Assembly (NCBI GenBank): GCA_050184225.1
Contig: JBFXAN010000055.1
Span: forward strand, 1 to 36,507
DNA length: 36,507 nucleotides
DNA from: JBFXAN01 sp050184225
Lineage (GTDB): Bacteria; Chloroflexota; Dehalococcoidia; CAUJGQ01
Direction: 5' to 3'
Positions 22,344 through 30,835 of this stretch are shown piece by piece. The notes beneath the pieces were generated by a model that saw nothing but the letters and a program-made list of their open reading frames with translations, was not told the origin of the DNA and did not search any database. Made by a program: the position numbers and the translations under genes. Within the stretch, counting starts at the first letter, position 1. Each line of letters starts with the position of its first letter.

Positions 22344-23564
22344 ATGGCCGCGCTCAACGCATCGCCCGGTCAGCAACCAGCCGGACCGCTGCACGGCGTC
22401 CGCGTCCTCGACCTGATCGACGGCGCGGCGGCCTACGGTCCGAAGCTGCTCGTCGGATTGGGTGCGGACGTGATCCGAGTCGAACGCCCCGACGGGTCCA
22501 AGCACCGCCGCCGCCCGCCGCTGGTCCGGTCACTCGAAGCGGACGGCCCGAGCCTCTACTTCCTCCATTACAACGCCGGCAAGCTGGGCATCACCCTCGA
22601 CCCTGATCGGGTCGAGGGCCGTGCGTTGCTCAGCCACTTGCTCGACCACGCCGACATCGTCTTCGACAACGGCGAGTTATCGCGCCTGGGCTTCGATCTG
22701 GATGCGCTCGCGGCAGCGGGGCCGCTCGTTGTCGTGAGTGTGACACCCTTCGGACTGAACAGCCCCCGCTCCTCGTGGCGGGGAGGCGACCTCGTCTGTC
22801 AGGCGATGAGCGGCATGATCGGCCTGTACGGCGATCGAGAGTCGCGTCCGGCCCGCATCGGACCAGAGCAGGCGTTCGAGATCGGTGGGATGGCGGCCAC
22901 CCTCGGCGGACTGATCGCGCTCTACGGCGCCCGCCGCACCGGCCTCGGCGAGGTCGTTGACATCGCCATCCAGCGCGTCAGCACGATGGTCACCCTCCAA
23001 ATGTCGAACGCATCGATGTATCACCAGTTCGGCGTCGCCCGCGGTCGCCGCCCCCGCGAGGAGGTGATGCACGGCGCCCTCTATGAAACGTGCGATGGCT
23101 GGGTGCTGCTCGGCGCCTACCGCCGCCTGGACGAACTCCTGGCGATGCTCGGTGACGGCGACACTGGGCACGAACTGCGGGCAGCGCGACAGCAGCTCGG
23201 CGACGACGCCTTTATCCGCGACCCGGATGTTGAGGCCACGCTCCGCCGCTTCTGCGCCGGCATGACCCGCGCGGCACTGGTCGATGCCGCCCAGGCGAGC
23301 GGCATGCTCGGCCTGCCCGTGAACGATGTCGCCGATCTGATCGCCGACCCGTTCCTCCAGTCCCGCGCCTTCTTCGTCGAAGTCGAACACCCCGAGCTCG
23401 GCATCGTCGGCGTCGATAGCGGTGCACCCGTCCGCTTCAGCGCCAGCCCGTATCGCGCATCCCGCCGTCCACCGCTGCTCGGCGAACACAACGCCGAGGT
23501 CTACGCCTCCATCGGCGTCGACGAGCACGCACTCGCACGGCTGCGTGCGGAAGGAGTGGTGTGA
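22344..23564 (+). CDS. CaiB/BaiF family CoA-transferase, subunit lacking the catalytic Asp
   Basis: A 406-residue family III (CaiB/BaiF) CoA-transferase by overall sequence: G-V-R-V-L-D-L at 18-24, G-A-D-V-I-R-V-E at 40-47, L-D-P-D-R-V-E-G-R at 85-93 and the P-P-L-L-G-E-H-N C-terminal block. Catalytic members carry an Asp in a D-x-x-x-G-x-x-A-A-like segment that forms an acyl-enzyme. Here the segment reads A-F-E-I-G-G-M-A-A (177-185), without Asp. The next gene, 3 bases downstream, is a paralogue that keeps it. Together they could be the two halves of a heteromer, as in BbsEF or SmtAB. The ATG at 22344 matches the family start; AGGAG lies 12 bases upstream. Confidence 0.88.
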   Translation: MAALNASPGQQPAGPLHGVRVLDLIDGAAAYGPKLLVGLGADVIRVERPDGSKHRRRPPLVRSLEADGPSLYFLHYNAGKLGITLDPDRVEGRALLSHLLDHADIVFDNGELSRLGFDLDALAAAGPLVVVSVTPFGLNSPRSSWRGGDLVCQAMSGMIGLYGDRESRPARIGPEQAFEIGGMAATLGGLIALYGARRTGLGEVVDIAIQRVSTMVTLQMSNASMYHQFGVARGRRPREEVMHGALYETCDGWVLLGAYRRLDELLAMLGDGDTGHELRAARQQLGDDAFIRDPDVEATLRRFCAGMTRAALVDAAQASGMLGLPVNDVADLIADPFLQSRAFFVEVEHPELGIVGVDSGAPVRFSASPYRASRRPPLLGEHNAEVYASIGVDEHALARLRAEGVV

Positions 23565-23567
23565 GAC

Positions 23568-24794
23568 ATGACTCTTCCGCTCGCCGGCGTTCGTCTGATC
23601 GATCTGACCTGGGTGGTGGCGGGACCGCTCGCCGCCCGGCTGCTCGGCGACTTCGGCGCCGATGTGATCAAGATCGAATCGGTCCATCGGATGGACGTGG
23701 CCCGCGCCAACCGCGTCCCGCTCTACGGCCCCCTCCCCGGCGACGCCAACGCCAACCCGGAAACCGGCGGCTACTTCCAGGACTGCAACGCCGGCAAGCG
23801 CTCCCTCACGCTCGATCTGACGAAGGCCGAGGGCCGTGCCCTGCTGCGCCGGCTCGTCGCCGTCTCCGACGGCATCATCTGTAACCTCGGCGGCGACCAG
23901 CTCGAGCGGTGGGGTATCGGCTACGAGGTCGCCCGCGCGATCAACCCCGGCATCATCGTCGTCAACATGCCGACGATGGCGAGCGACGGACCCCGCGCCC
24001 GCTGGCGCGCCTTCGGCGACATGATCGCCGGCGCCGCCGGTCTCAAGGCCGTCTCTGGCCATCCCGACGACCCGCCCCTGCCCTTCGGCCACCAGTACCC
24101 GGACTTCTCCGCCAATCCGCTCCACGCCGCCCTGGCGTTGGTAGCGGCATTACACCATCGCGACCGCACCGGCGAAGGCCAGTTCGTCGAGGTCAGTCAG
24201 TACGAATCGACGATCGCGCTGCTCGGCGCGGCAGTGCTCGACCAGAGCGTCAACGGCGCCCACGCCGGCCGGGTCGGGAACCGCGATCCCGAAGCCGTCC
24301 CCCACAACCTCTACCGCTGCCAAGGCGACGAGTCCTGGTGCGCGATCAGCGTCTTCGACGACCAGCAGTGGCAGGCGCTGGCAGAGACACCCGGCCTGGA
24401 GGCGCTGCGCCGTCCGGAGTTCGACACACGCGAGGGCCGCCGCACACACGAGGCTGAGATTGACGCCACGGTCGAAGCCTGGACGAGCACCTGGGACCGG
24501 CAGGCGCTGGCCGCATATCTCCAAGAACGAGGCGTGCCCGCCGGTCCCCTGCAAGGCGTCGCCGAGTTGGCCGGCGTCGATCCGGTGCTGAGCAGCCGCT
24601 ACTTCACGAAGGTCGATCACCCGTCCGGCCGGGAGTTCCTCATCCACGGCAACCCGATCCAGATGCGGCGCAATCCGCCCAGGGTGGAACGCGGTCCCTT
24701 GCTGGGCGAGCACACCTTCGACGTACTCCACGATCTGCTCGGCCTCAGCGCCGACGAGATCGCCGAGTATGCCGTCCACGGCGCGATTGAATGA
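23568..24794 (+). CDS. CaiB/BaiF family CoA-transferase, catalytic Asp present
   Basis: A 408-residue family III CoA-transferase with conserved blocks L-A-G-V-R-L-I-D-L-T-W at 5-15, G-A-D-V-I-K-I-E at 30-37, N-A-G-K-R-S-L-T-L-D-L at 74-84 and the probable nucleophile D179 in H-Q-Y-P-D-F-S-A-N. H-R-D-R-T-G-E-G-Q-F-V-E and R-N-P-P-R-V-E-R-G-P-L-L-G-E-H follow. It moves CoA between an acyl-CoA donor (often succinyl-CoA) and a carboxylic acid, activating the acid for catabolism. It follows its Asp-less paralogue by 3 bases and precedes an acyl-CoA carboxylase gene by 37 bases. The substrate is not known. Confidence 0.92.
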   Translation: MTLPLAGVRLIDLTWVVAGPLAARLLGDFGADVIKIESVHRMDVARANRVPLYGPLPGDANANPETGGYFQDCNAGKRSLTLDLTKAEGRALLRRLVAVSDGIICNLGGDQLERWGIGYEVARAINPGIIVVNMPTMASDGPRARWRAFGDMIAGAAGLKAVSGHPDDPPLPFGHQYPDFSANPLHAALALVAALHHRDRTGEGQFVEVSQYESTIALLGAAVLDQSVNGAHAGRVGNRDPEAVPHNLYRCQGDESWCAISVFDDQQWQALAETPGLEALRRPEFDTREGRRTHEAEIDATVEAWTSTWDRQALAAYLQERGVPAGPLQGVAELAGVDPVLSSRYFTKVDHPSGREFLIHGNPIQMRRNPPRVERGPLLGEHTFDVLHDLLGLSADEIAEYAVHGAIE

Positions 24795-24831
24795 CAATGC
24801 GAGCACGATGATCGAGAGCAGGTGAGAGCGA

Positions 24832-26376
24832 ATGGTCTGGCAATCAGAGGTCGAAGAGATCCAGCGACGGCAGCAGATCGCCCATGCGCTCGGCGGTGAG
24901 GAAGCGGTCGCGCGTCACCACGCCGCCGGCAAGCAAACGGTCCGCGAGCGGATCGACGGTATCCTCGATCCCAGCACCTTCCGCGAGATGGGCGTCCTCT
25001 CCGCCGCGGCGGAATACGACGACGACGGCAACCTGGTCAAGATCACCCCCTCCAACTCCGTCCTCGGCATCGGCCGGATCGACGGCCGCCAGATCGTCGT
25101 CGGCGGTGAAGACTTCACGATCCGCGGCGGCGCCTCGGATGGCGGCGGCAGCGCCAAGATGTACTACATGGAGCACCTCGCCCGTCAGCAGCGCATCCCC
25201 CTCATCCGGCTGATCGAGGGCGCCGGCGGCAGCGTCCGCACCAACGCCTCCCGTCACTCCGGCCAGGCGATCGTCGGCGGCCAGGTGTCGCCCTACGTCG
25301 ATCTGCTCGGCACGGTGCCGGTAGTGTCGGCGGCGCTGGGTTCCGTCGCCGGGCTGCCCGCCGCCCGCATGGCCTTCGCCCACTTCTCGATCATGGTGCG
25401 CGAGGCGGTCGTCTTCGCCGGCGGCCCGCCCGTTGTCGAACGCGCCCTCGGCGTCCAGGTGACCAAGGAGGAACTGGGCGGCGTCCAGGTGCACGCCTAT
25501 AAGAGCGGCCTCGTCGACAACGTCGCGACCGATGAAGCGGACTGCATCCGCCAGATCAAGACATTCCTCAGCTACCTGCCCAGCAACGTCTGGGAAGCGC
25601 CGCCGCGCCTGGTGCCATGTGACGACCCCAACCGCCGCGACGAGGGCCTGCTCTCGATCATCCCCCGTAACCGCCGCCGCACCTACGACGCCCGCACGCT
25701 GATCCGCCACGTCGTCGACCTCGACAGCTTCTTCGAGCTGACACCGTACTTCGGCCAGTCGCTGATCACCGGCCTCGCCCGGGTGGACGGCTACCCCGTC
25801 GCCGTGCTCGCCAACAACCCCAACCACGTCGGCGGCTCGCTCGACGGCCCCGGATCGGACAAACTCACCCGCTTCGTCGATCTCTGTGACACCTTCCACC
25901 TGCCCGTCGTCAGCTTCGAGGACGAACCCGGCTACATGGTCGGCCCGGCCGCCGAGGCCTCCGGCACGCTCCGTCGCGGCGTCCGGGCGCTGGCAGCGGT
26001 GATGCAATCAACCGTCCCCTGGGTCAACTTCATCGTGCGGCGTGCCTACGGCGTCGCCGCCGGCGCGCACCTCAACGGCAACGCCCTCCGCTACGCCTGG
26101 CCCTCCGGCGAATGGGGCTCGATCCCGGTCGAGGGCGGTGTCGCCGCCGCCTACCGGCGCGAGATCGAGTCCGCACCCGACCCCGAACAGCGCCGCGCCG
26201 AGATCGAGGCGCGCCATGACCGCGACCGTAACCCCTTCCGCCGCGCCGAAGCCTTTGGCCTGCACGACCTGATCGACCCCCGCGAAACACGACCCGTCAT
26301 GGTCGACTTCGTCCGGATGGCCCAGAAGGTGATCGAAACCTCGCTCGGCCCGAAGCCGCGCCTGATGCGACCGTAG
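24832..26376 (+). CDS. Acyl-CoA carboxylase carboxyltransferase (beta) subunit
   Basis: A 514-residue biotin-dependent carboxyltransferase of the PccB/MccB type, with tandem crotonase-like halves. The N-terminal half (about 20-260) contains the acyl-CoA oxyanion region L-I-E-G-A-G-G-S-V-R. The C-terminal half (about 275-505) contains L-A-N-N-P-N-H-V-G-G-S-L-D and the biotin-side A-Y-G-V-A-A-G-A-H. The family carboxylates propionyl-, methylcrotonyl-, geranyl- or acetyl-CoA; the substrate cannot be fixed. The biotin carboxylase/BCCP partner is not in the window. It directly follows the CoA-transferase pair, so a route of activating an acid as CoA thioester and then carboxylating or decarboxylating it is plausible. 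Confidence 0.92.
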   Translation: MVWQSEVEEIQRRQQIAHALGGEEAVARHHAAGKQTVRERIDGILDPSTFREMGVLSAAAEYDDDGNLVKITPSNSVLGIGRIDGRQIVVGGEDFTIRGGASDGGGSAKMYYMEHLARQQRIPLIRLIEGAGGSVRTNASRHSGQAIVGGQVSPYVDLLGTVPVVSAALGSVAGLPAARMAFAHFSIMVREAVVFAGGPPVVERALGVQVTKEELGGVQVHAYKSGLVDNVATDEADCIRQIKTFLSYLPSNVWEAPPRLVPCDDPNRRDEGLLSIIPRNRRRTYDARTLIRHVVDLDSFFELTPYFGQSLITGLARVDGYPVAVLANNPNHVGGSLDGPGSDKLTRFVDLCDTFHLPVVSFEDEPGYMVGPAAEASGTLRRGVRALAAVMQSTVPWVNFIVRRAYGVAAGAHLNGNALRYAWPSGEWGSIPVEGGVAAAYRREIESAPDPEQRRAEIEARHDRDRNPFRRAEAFGLHDLIDPRETRPVMVDFVRMAQKVIETSLGPKPRLMRP

Positions 26377-26398
26377 TCTGAACCTGTCACCACATCAG

Positions 26399-27292
26399 TC
26401 ACTTCGTACGCGTTCGAGGATCGAACCAATCGCGGATACCATCGCCAAGGAAGTTGAGGCTCATCACCGTCAGCATGATCGCGACGCCGGGCACGATCGA
26501 GAGGATGGGTTGCTCCTCCAGATAGCCATACGACGCCTTGAGCATCACCCCCCAACTGGCCTGTGGCGGGCGGATGCCGACGCCCAGGAAACTGAGGCTC
26601 GCCTCAATGATGATGCCCAGGCCAACCGCAATCGTTGCCTGCACGGTGAGTGGCGACATGATATTCGGTAAGATGTGCCGCCACATGATCCGGCCTGGCT
26701 TGAGTCCTATCGCACGAGCGGAGAGGACATACAGCTTGCCCGTTTCTCCAAGCACCGAGCCACGCGTCAATCGGATGAAGGCAGGAATGTACCCGATGCC
26801 GATGGCGAACATGAGCGGACCGATGCCACCGCCGACGGCGGCGACGATCCCAAGCGCCAAGATGACGCCGGGAATCGCCAAGAACGCATCGACGATCCGC
26901 ATAATGAGACCGTCGAGCCACCCGCCGGAGTATCCAGCCGCCAGTCCGAGCGTGATGCCCACCGCACCGGCGAAGATCGCCGACAGCAGCCCGACGACCA
27001 CCGAAATTCGGGTGCCATAGATCACGCGGGAGAGCGTGTCTCGACCGAGGTCGTCCGTCCCAAGTGGGTGGCTCAGGCTGGGACCCTGGAGTCGCGCGAG
27101 AAGATCCTGGTCATTGAAACCCTCGGGGGCAAAGAGGCCGGGCGCGATCGCAAGCATGATTAACAGCAGTACCCAGCAGAGGGAGATCGTTTCCGCGGGA
27201 TGCCTCCGCAGGTAGCGCCACCCGACCTGAGGGAGGGTACGCGATGCCGGCCCGGTGTACGCGAACGGGACTGATTGTGCTGACGATGTCAT
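26399..27292 (-). CDS. Peptide/nickel-type ABC permease, DppC/OppC family
   Basis: A 297-residue permease of the DppC group. A cytoplasmic N-terminus with R-Y-L-R-R-H-P precedes TM1 (about 30-50), and H-P-L-G-T-D-D-L-G-R-D-T-L-S-R near 78-92 is the OppC signature. Further helices follow, with the EAA loop A-R-A-I-G-L-K-P-G-R-I-M-W-R-H-I-L-P-N near 195-213. The ATG at 27292 overlaps the DppB-type stop by 4 bases; an in-frame start 27 bases earlier is less likely. It is the last gene of its operon, converging with the carboxylase gene after a 22-base gap that holds no clear terminator. Confidence 0.93.
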   Translation of the reverse strand: MTSSAQSVPFAYTGPASRTLPQVGWRYLRRHPAETISLCWVLLLIMLAIAPGLFAPEGFNDQDLLARLQGPSLSHPLGTDDLGRDTLSRVIYGTRISVVVGLLSAIFAGAVGITLGLAAGYSGGWLDGLIMRIVDAFLAIPGVILALGIVAAVGGGIGPLMFAIGIGYIPAFIRLTRGSVLGETGKLYVLSARAIGLKPGRIMWRHILPNIMSPLTVQATIAVGLGIIIEASLSFLGVGIRPPQASWGVMLKASYGYLEEQPILSIVPGVAIMLTVMSLNFLGDGIRDWFDPRTRTK

Positions 27293-28233
27293 GAGACACG
27301 AATCCGCGGGTCGAGCCATCCGTAGGCGATATCGACGAGCATGTTGCTGCAGATGATCACCACGGCGCTCAACAAGATGACTGCTTGGACGACGTTGTAC
27401 TCGTGAAACTGGACGGCCTCGGCGGCCAGGCGGCCCACGCCGGGGATGGCGAACACGGTTTCGGTGACCGCCGCGCCGCCCACGACACGCGCCACCTGGA
27501 GGCCGGCGACCGTCAGCACCGGAATCATGCCATTCTTCAGCGCGTGGCGCTGCAAAATGACGAGCCGCCGCAGCCCCTTCGCCTTCGCGGTGCGCACATA
27601 ATCTTCCTCGAGCACTTCGATCATGGTTCCCCGCGTCATGCGCACAATCACAGCGAGTTGTCCCAAGCTGATGGCGAGCACCGGCATGATCATTCGCTTG
27701 AGGTTCTCAACCGGATCTTCCGTGAACGGCACGTAGCCGAAGGCGGGGAGCAAATCGAGCTTCACAGCAACGATCACAATCAGTAGCATTCCGAACCAGA
27801 AGTTGGGCGTGGCCACGCCGAAGACGCCCAGTAGCCGCGCGACATGATCCAGCGGCCCGTTCCGGTTGAGTGCAGCGGTCATCCCCAGCAGGATGCCGCC
27901 GGAGAACGAGACAAGCAGGCTCAAGAAGCCCAATTCCAGTGTTGGCGGCAGCCGCTCCAACAACTCAGTCCGGACCGAAGTGCTCTCGCGGAAGGTTTGG
28001 CCAAAATCGAGGCGCAACGCGCTCGTGACCCAGTCGCGATATTGGGCCACGAGCGGCTCGTTCAGTCCCATCTCTTCGCGCAGTTGCAGATAAGACTCCT
28101 GCGTTGCCGTCTCGCCGAGAACTGACGCCGCCGGGTCGCCGGGCAACACGTGCGTGATCGTAAAGCCGATCAACGTGACGAAGAACAGCACGATCACCGA
28201 GCTGAGCAGGCGGCGGACGATAAAGGTCGCCAT
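27289..28233 (-). CDS. Peptide/nickel-type ABC permease, DppB/OppB family
   Basis: A 314-residue permease. The DppB N-terminus M-A-T-F-I-V-R-R-L-L is followed by TM1 and the P-G-D-P-A segment at 31-35, and L-R-L-D-F-G-Q-T-F near 73-81 is typical. The EAA loop is D-Y-V-R-T-A-K-A-K-G-L near 211-221. Five or six helices are expected. It pairs with the DppC-type permease that overlaps its stop and follows the binding protein gene by 7 bases. No ATPase genes accompany them, so they must share ATPases from elsewhere in the genome. Confidence 0.93.
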   Translation of the reverse strand: MATFIVRRLLSSVIVLFFVTLIGFTITHVLPGDPAASVLGETATQESYLQLREEMGLNEPLVAQYRDWVTSALRLDFGQTFRESTSVRTELLERLPPTLELGFLSLLVSFSGGILLGMTAALNRNGPLDHVARLLGVFGVATPNFWFGMLLIVIVAVKLDLLPAFGYVPFTEDPVENLKRMIMPVLAISLGQLAVIVRMTRGTMIEVLEEDYVRTAKAKGLRRLVILQRHALKNGMIPVLTVAGLQVARVVGGAAVTETVFAIPGVGRLAAEAVQFHEYNVVQAVILLSAVVIICSNMLVDIAYGWLDPRIRVS

Positions 28234-28240
28234 CGTCTCT

Positions 28241-29896
28241 CTACCCGCTCACGCTGATATCGCACTGGCCGAGATGCGGCTTCCCATCGCCAAACACCTC
28301 AAGCGAAACGCTCTCGTGGCGGGCGGTGAGGGTATCAGGATGCCAGAGGAAGACATCCCAGCCCCGCTCGTTGACGTAGTCGGCCAGTTGATACAGTTTC
28401 TTCTGCCGTTCCTTCGCGTCGAGCGTCGCCTCCAGGTCTGCCAGCATCCGCTCGAACCCTGGGTCCGCCGGCTTCGTGCCACCGGAAACGTAGACGCCGG
28501 CGGCAGCATCCTTGAAGTTGAAGCTCTGCGACGGTTCCGCACGTCCGCTATAGGCACTGTAAAAACCATCGCCGATGTTTTCGTCTTGAAAGCGCGCCGT
28601 GTAGCTCGCGTGCTGCTCAATCTCCATCTGCATCCCGAACTCGGCGATCTGCGATTGGATCACCTGCAGCACTTGGAGGTCCGTCGGTGACGTGCCCGAG
28701 GTGATCAGAAACTTGAACCCGCTCGTGAGTCCTCCGGCAGCCAGCTCCTGCTTCGCTTTCGCCGGGTCATGCCACAAGCCTTTGTAGTTCGGATCGAACT
28801 CGGCGTTCCCCGGCCCAATCCAGGTCGACGCCGGCCGCGCCAGGCCGCCGAAAAGCCCGTCAATGATCGCTTGTCGGTTGATCGCGAATGAGAGCGCGCG
28901 GCCCGCGCGCGGGTTATTGAACGGCGGGCGCATGGTGTTCAGAGTGAAGGATGGAATGGAGACACCAACCTGCTGCTGGAACACGGTCTTCGGCAGCTCC
29001 TTGACCGTTTTTACCTTGTCCGCCTGCACACCCCAGAGCAGATTCAGGTCTCCGGTACGGAAGCCGGCGAACGCCGTGTTCGGATCGGGGATCACCTTCC
29101 ATTCGATGCCGGCGACCTTGGGGCAATCCGCCTGCCAATAGTTCGGATTGGACTTGACTCGGAGGTAATTGCTTTGCTGCCAACCGTCGAAGATAAAGGC
29201 GCCGGTGCCGACCGGATTGCGCTTGTAGTCCCCGGATTGGAAGTCGCCGCCGAACTTCTCTAACGCGGCCGGTGAGCTCTGGAAGCCGGGCCGGTCGCCA
29301 AGTTTGGTGATCAGGCCGCCATCGGGGCGCTTCATCTTGAAGATCGCGGTGGAATCATCAGGCGTTTCAACCGTGTCGATCGCCTGCAGATCGGCCGTCG
29401 CGCCCGAGCGCGAACCGTTCGTGACCACATGCTGCCAGTTCGCCTTGACCGCTGCCGCGTTGAAGGCGGTGCCGTCATGGAAGGTGACGCCCTTGCGCAG
29501 CCTGAACACCAATGTCGCTGGATCGCTGTACTCCCACGTCTCGGCCAGGCTCCGGCTCGGCTGCGACATGAGCTTCGCGTCGTAGGCAATGATATTGTCG
29601 AAGACCGTCCACAGGAACTGCTGACCATTGCCGCCCGTGCCCGTGATCGCGTCAAACGAGTCGATGTCGGAGCCGTTTAAGGTGACGCGCGCGGAGCGGT
29701 CGGGCGGACCGGCGGGTGCTGCGCTCGCTGGCTGGCCGTCCGCCTGTTGCTGCGCCGCGCCGGTTCCTGACTCTGATGTGCCGTCGTCACTATCGCCACC
29801 GCACGCCGCAAGAAACAGTGCGGCAATGCCACCGCTGGCGACTGTTCCCCGCAGCAGCCGGCGACGTGTCACCATCCGAGAATTGACCTTGTACAT
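28241..29896 (-). CDS. ABC transporter substrate-binding lipoprotein, peptide/DppA family 5
   Basis: A 551-residue solute-binding protein of family 5. The N-terminus carries a twin-arginine-like T-R-R-R-L-L-R-G motif and a lipobox ending in C32 (F-L-A-A-C), so it is probably exported by Tat and lipid-anchored. A Ser/Gly/Gln-rich linker to about residue 60 follows. The body shows family blocks such as L-A-E-T-W-E-Y-S-D, F-R-L-R-K-G-V-T-F-H-D-G-T and R-A-L-S-F-A-I-N-R. Substrates in this family include peptides, opines, nickel and plant-derived compounds. The operon with a MaoC-like protein suggests a carboxylic or acyl compound. GGAGGGGG precedes the ATG by 7 bases. Confidence 0.92.
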   Translation of the reverse strand: MYKVNSRMVTRRRLLRGTVASGGIAALFLAACGGDSDDGTSESGTGAAQQQADGQPASAAPAGPPDRSARVTLNGSDIDSFDAITGTGGNGQQFLWTVFDNIIAYDAKLMSQPSRSLAETWEYSDPATLVFRLRKGVTFHDGTAFNAAAVKANWQHVVTNGSRSGATADLQAIDTVETPDDSTAIFKMKRPDGGLITKLGDRPGFQSSPAALEKFGGDFQSGDYKRNPVGTGAFIFDGWQQSNYLRVKSNPNYWQADCPKVAGIEWKVIPDPNTAFAGFRTGDLNLLWGVQADKVKTVKELPKTVFQQQVGVSIPSFTLNTMRPPFNNPRAGRALSFAINRQAIIDGLFGGLARPASTWIGPGNAEFDPNYKGLWHDPAKAKQELAAGGLTSGFKFLITSGTSPTDLQVLQVIQSQIAEFGMQMEIEQHASYTARFQDENIGDGFYSAYSGRAEPSQSFNFKDAAAGVYVSGGTKPADPGFERMLADLEATLDAKERQKKLYQLADYVNERGWDVFLWHPDTLTARHESVSLEVFGDGKPHLGQCDISVSG

Positions 29897-29933
29897 CCGA
29901 GAACCCCCTCCATCTAGATCTCAATCGGAACGA

Positions 29934-30710
29934 CTATCGCCGCCGCACCGCGCTGCGGTGCAGGATGAGCGCGATGCGCTGGTCCTCCGAATCGAACACC
30001 TCGCAGCGGACATGCACCAGCGCCTTGGATTCCCCGCGCGCTTCGATCCGCTCTACCACATCGACGAAGCGATATGGGCGGTCGCTGAGAGGCAGGGCGG
30101 CAACGAACATCTCACTGCTTCGGTGCGCAGAGATCTGCGTCGGGTTGATCCGTTCAAGGACGGACATCATCGGATTGGCCCAGAGGCCAATGCTCACCGG
30201 CAGCGCGCCATCCTCCGTGATCGCGCCGACGAGCGTCTCCTCGTAGTAGCGACGGACCTCCTCGCGCGGAAAGACGCGCTCGCGCATGGGCAGGTCGCCC
30301 AACGCAACGCCGTCGAGTGCGGGCGCACCGTCCTGGGAAGGCGACGCGGGCCACAACGGCCGGTCGGTTGCCTCGATCACGCCGTCGCTGGTCACCTGAC
30401 CCGGATCGGTCTCCACCGCGTAGTGCCAGGCCGTGCCCGCTTGCGCCGCATGTACCCGCGCCGTCTCATCCTGGTAAACGGGCGCACGCAGATCCACGGT
30501 CATGCGAAACGGTGCGAGCGCGAGCGGGAAGCCCTGCTCCCGACGCCAGCTTTCACACACATAGCTCATGATCGTCACGCCGCCGACAAAGCCGCCGCGG
30601 AAGCCGAGACGACGAGCCGTCGCGTCATCATGGATACTACCGACGGATTCGTGGGCGCGGTTTACTGCACGCCACTCACCGACTATGCGGGAAGGGATAG
30701 TCCGATTCAT
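29934..30710 (-). CDS. MaoC-like hotdog-fold protein
   Basis: A 258-residue protein whose N-terminal half has the MaoC/hydratase-2-like element I-H-D-D-A-T-A-R-R-L-G-F-R-G-G-F-V-G-G near 26-44. Length suggests two hotdog repeats. True (R)-hydratases carry G-D-x-N-P-x-H. Here the element reads V-G-S-I-H-D-D, so the Asp-Asn dyad is changed and activity is uncertain. It could be an acyl-CoA hydratase, a thioesterase-like protein or an acyl-binding protein. It starts the operon that continues with the ABC importer 37 bases downstream and diverges from the LysR gene. The start ATG overlaps a GATAGTC/GACTAT inverted motif, so a regulator bound there would block expression. Confidence 0.7.
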   Translation of the reverse strand: MNRTIPSRIVGEWRAVNRAHESVGSIHDDATARRLGFRGGFVGGVTIMSYVCESWRREQGFPLALAPFRMTVDLRAPVYQDETARVHAAQAGTAWHYAVETDPGQVTSDGVIEATDRPLWPASPSQDGAPALDGVALGDLPMRERVFPREEVRRYYEETLVGAITEDGALPVSIGLWANPMMSVLERINPTQISAHRSSEMFVAALPLSDRPYRFVDVVERIEARGESKALVHVRCEVFDSEDQRIALILHRSAVRRR

Positions 30711-30788
30711 CGATTTGACCCACCGAGCGATGTTGGCCTATTGTTAACATCCGTTCCCAGGGTCGTCCACTTCTAGGATCAGATAGTC
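30681..30788. promoter_or_regulatory. Divergent control region of the LysR gene and MaoC-ABC operon
   Basis: The plus strand has TTGACC (30715-30720), an 18-base spacer and TATTGT (30739-30744) as a promoter candidate for the LysR gene. GACTAT (30681-30686) and GATAGTC (30696-30702) form an inverted motif over the MaoC start. A second copy, AGATAGTCCTATTC, begins at 30781, within a dyad TAGGA-N8-TCCTA (30774-30791). LysR regulators bind such interrupted dyads in divergent regions; the assignment is inference. Confidence 0.5.
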
Positions 30789-30835
30789 CTATTCGTTTTC
30801 TTGGGCCATTTGCGGATGGAATCGGTCGCCACGCT

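Noticed and set aside
22677..24125. A 482-codon minus-strand frame across both CoA-transferases
   Set aside because: It spans two well-supported plus-strand genes and mirrors their codon bias.
24844..26007. A 387-codon minus-strand frame opposite the carboxylase gene
   Set aside because: Antisense shadow of a strongly conserved carboxyltransferase.
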